This document shows, piece by piece, positions 63,082-64,000 of a stretch of 64,000 nucleotides of DNA. Position numbers and translations under genes: made by a program. Below the pieces are notes generated by a model, which was not told the origin of the DNA, ran no database searches, and saw only the letters and a program-made list of their open reading frames with translations. Origin of the DNA: Pseudomonas hormoni (GTDB taxonomy: Bacteria > Pseudomonadota > Gammaproteobacteria > Pseudomonadales > Pseudomonadaceae); the NCBI RefSeq assembly GCF_018502625.1, contig NZ_CP075566.1, forward strand, positions 4,512,001-4,576,000, in the 5' to 3' direction. Every line of letters starts with the position of its first letter. Position 1 is the first letter of the stretch.

Positions 63082-63564
63082 TTGACCGACGCCTTTTGTT
63101 TTCTGATGCGGCGCAACCTGGCTGAGGTTGCGCCCGCCATCACCTGGCCTCAGGGAATCGTCCTGCACGATTACCGCCCCGAACTGGCAGAAGCCGTTCA
63201 TCGCCTGATGGAACTGGGTTATCTGGAAGGTGGCGGCCGTGTGCCGGCGCTGAATACCTGGCAACAGCGATTCGAGACCGATCCCGAGTACGATCCTTCA
63301 CTGTGCTTCATCGCTCTGGATGCCGACGGCATCGTTGGTGTGTGCCAGTGCTGGACCAGCGCCTACATCAAGAATCTGGTGGTGCACCCGCGCGCTCAGG
63401 GTCGGGGGCTGGGTCGGGCATTGCTGTTGAATGCATTCAATGTGTTTCAGCAGCGTCGTGAAGGGTTTGTGGATTTGAAGGTGCTGGAAGACAACATCCG
63501 GGCGCAGCGATTGTATGAAAGTTGCGGGATGTATATGGTCCGTCGGGAGCCGGTTCCGGCCTGA
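63082..63564 (+). CDS. GNAT-family N-acetyltransferase
   Basis: 160 residues if begun at TTG 63082, which has AGGG eight bases upstream. ATG 63106 gives a shorter form without a Shine-Dalgarno. The GNAT fold is clear: LCFIALDADGIVGVCQCWTSAYIKNLVVHPRAQGRGLGRALLLNAFNVFQQR contains the acetyl-CoA pyrophosphate loop Q-G-R-G-L-G, and VLEDNIRAQRLYESCGMYMVR is the C-terminal motif. Substrate unknown. It follows cheV by only 2 bases, so it is co-expressed with it. Confidence 0.85.
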   Translation: MTDAFCFLMRRNLAEVAPAITWPQGIVLHDYRPELAEAVHRLMELGYLEGGGRVPALNTWQQRFETDPEYDPSLCFIALDADGIVGVCQCWTSAYIKNLVVHPRAQGRGLGRALLLNAFNVFQQRREGFVDLKVLEDNIRAQRLYESCGMYMVRREPVPA

Positions 63565-63571
63565 CAGCCCC

Positions 63572-63640
63572 CTTCGCGGGCAAGCCTCGCTCCTACAGGT
63601 AATCACCGTCTCCTGTAGGAGCAAGGCTTGCTCGCGATGA
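63572..63640. repeat. REP arms in inside-out order
   Basis: CTTCGCGGGCAAGCCTCGCT ending CTCCTACAG at 63598, then CTGTAGGAGCAAGGCTTGCT from 63613. The TGTAGGAG ends face each other, unlike all other pairs in the window, and the arm bodies differ. Confidence 0.75.
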
Positions 63641-63707
63641 GGCCGACACATTCAACCTCATACCATCAGGCATACTCGGCCCACACATGCCCAAGGATGC
63701 CTGAACA

Positions 63708-64000
63708 ATGAAAACCACCACCCTCACTTTCCTCTGCCTCACTGCCCTCGCCACCCAAACCCAAGCCTCCACCCCTGAAGCCTGGGCCGCCTTCGACAAA
63801 GCCATGCTCGCCAGTTGCATCAAGGCCAGCGGCCTGCAAGACGCCTCCCCCGTCGGCAAAGCCGCACAGTTCGACGACCGGGTCGACTACACCGCCGTGC
63901 TCCTGCAAGGCCGCTACCCGCAAAAACACATGAAAGGACAGCAAGGCACCGAACTGTGCCTCTACAACAAAAAAAGCAAAACCGCCTACGTGACCGAATG
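63708..64000 (+). CDS. Exported hypothetical protein, 3' end outside window
   Basis: 97 codons visible, open to the window end. A signal peptide (MKTTTLTFLCLTALATQTQA) is followed by STPEAWAAFDKAMLASCIKASGLQDASPVGKAAQFDDRVDYTAVLLQGRYPQKHMKGQQGTELCLYNKKSKTAYVTE. Two cysteines in the mature part could form a disulfide. Composition is typical of the genome. No family assigned from the visible part. Confidence 0.75.
   Translation, partial: MKTTTLTFLCLTALATQTQASTPEAWAAFDKAMLASCIKASGLQDASPVGKAAQFDDRVDYTAVLLQGRYPQKHMKGQQGTELCLYNKKSKTAYVTE

Overview
The window is from a fluorescent-type Pseudomonas chromosome. The evidence is high GC housekeeping genes that read as Pseudomonas versions (purL, mltF, lepA, lepB, rnc, era, recO, pdxJ, lptFG, pepA, holC, valS, the aap amino-acid transporter, rhlB-dauBAR, hmp/norR) and eleven REP-type inverted repeat pairs in the intergenic gaps, as is usual in this group.

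Layout. 1-3345: 3' part of a very large LRR/NEL E3 ubiquitin-ligase-like protein. 3395-10429 (minus strand): a CS1/alpha-type chaperone-usher fimbrial operon with two pilins, an usher, a chaperone and two paralogous large tip-like proteins. 10917-12271: PadR-type regulator plus siderophore-interacting ferric reductase, behind a perfect 16-bp palindrome. 12478-13364: two small genes. 13648-17655: OprB porin and PQQ glucose dehydrogenase, the periplasmic glucose oxidation pair. 17929-22142: a small NIF3-like gene and purL. 22417-23877: mltF. 24002-30117 (minus): lepA-lepB-rnc-era-recO-pdxJ translation, secretion and RNA-processing operon. 30290-32471: lptF-lptG. 32771-35145: pepA, holC and a companion gene.

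35146-36499 is an AT-rich inserted stretch. It holds a decayed IS5-like transposase fragment and a complete tmRNA gene, with promoter, tRNA-Ala-like ends, pseudoknot segments, encoded CCA and terminator. The tag reading frame of this tmRNA is abnormal: 22 codons ending KIYA instead of the usual short tag ending LAA. I rate this the most interesting object in the window. It is followed by valS and then a tandem pair of AT-rich unknown paralogs (39512-40577).

40629-43927: rlmF, an HU protein, yejK and a membrane-anchored glutaredoxin. 44054-47974 (minus): GST-like, GIY-YIG, NTF2-like, MFS transporter and GntR regulator. 48143-48933: an MqsR/MqsA toxin-antitoxin pair with its operator. 48993-53151 (minus): aapJQMP. 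53618-58916: esterase, rhlB and the D-to-L arginine racemization genes dauB-dauA-dauR. 59033-61921: the divergent nitric-oxide detoxification pair hmp/norR with NorR-type sites between them. 62177 to the end: cheV, a GNAT acetyltransferase and the start of an exported protein cut by the window edge.

All similarity statements come from reading the translated sequences against remembered families; no database search was possible.
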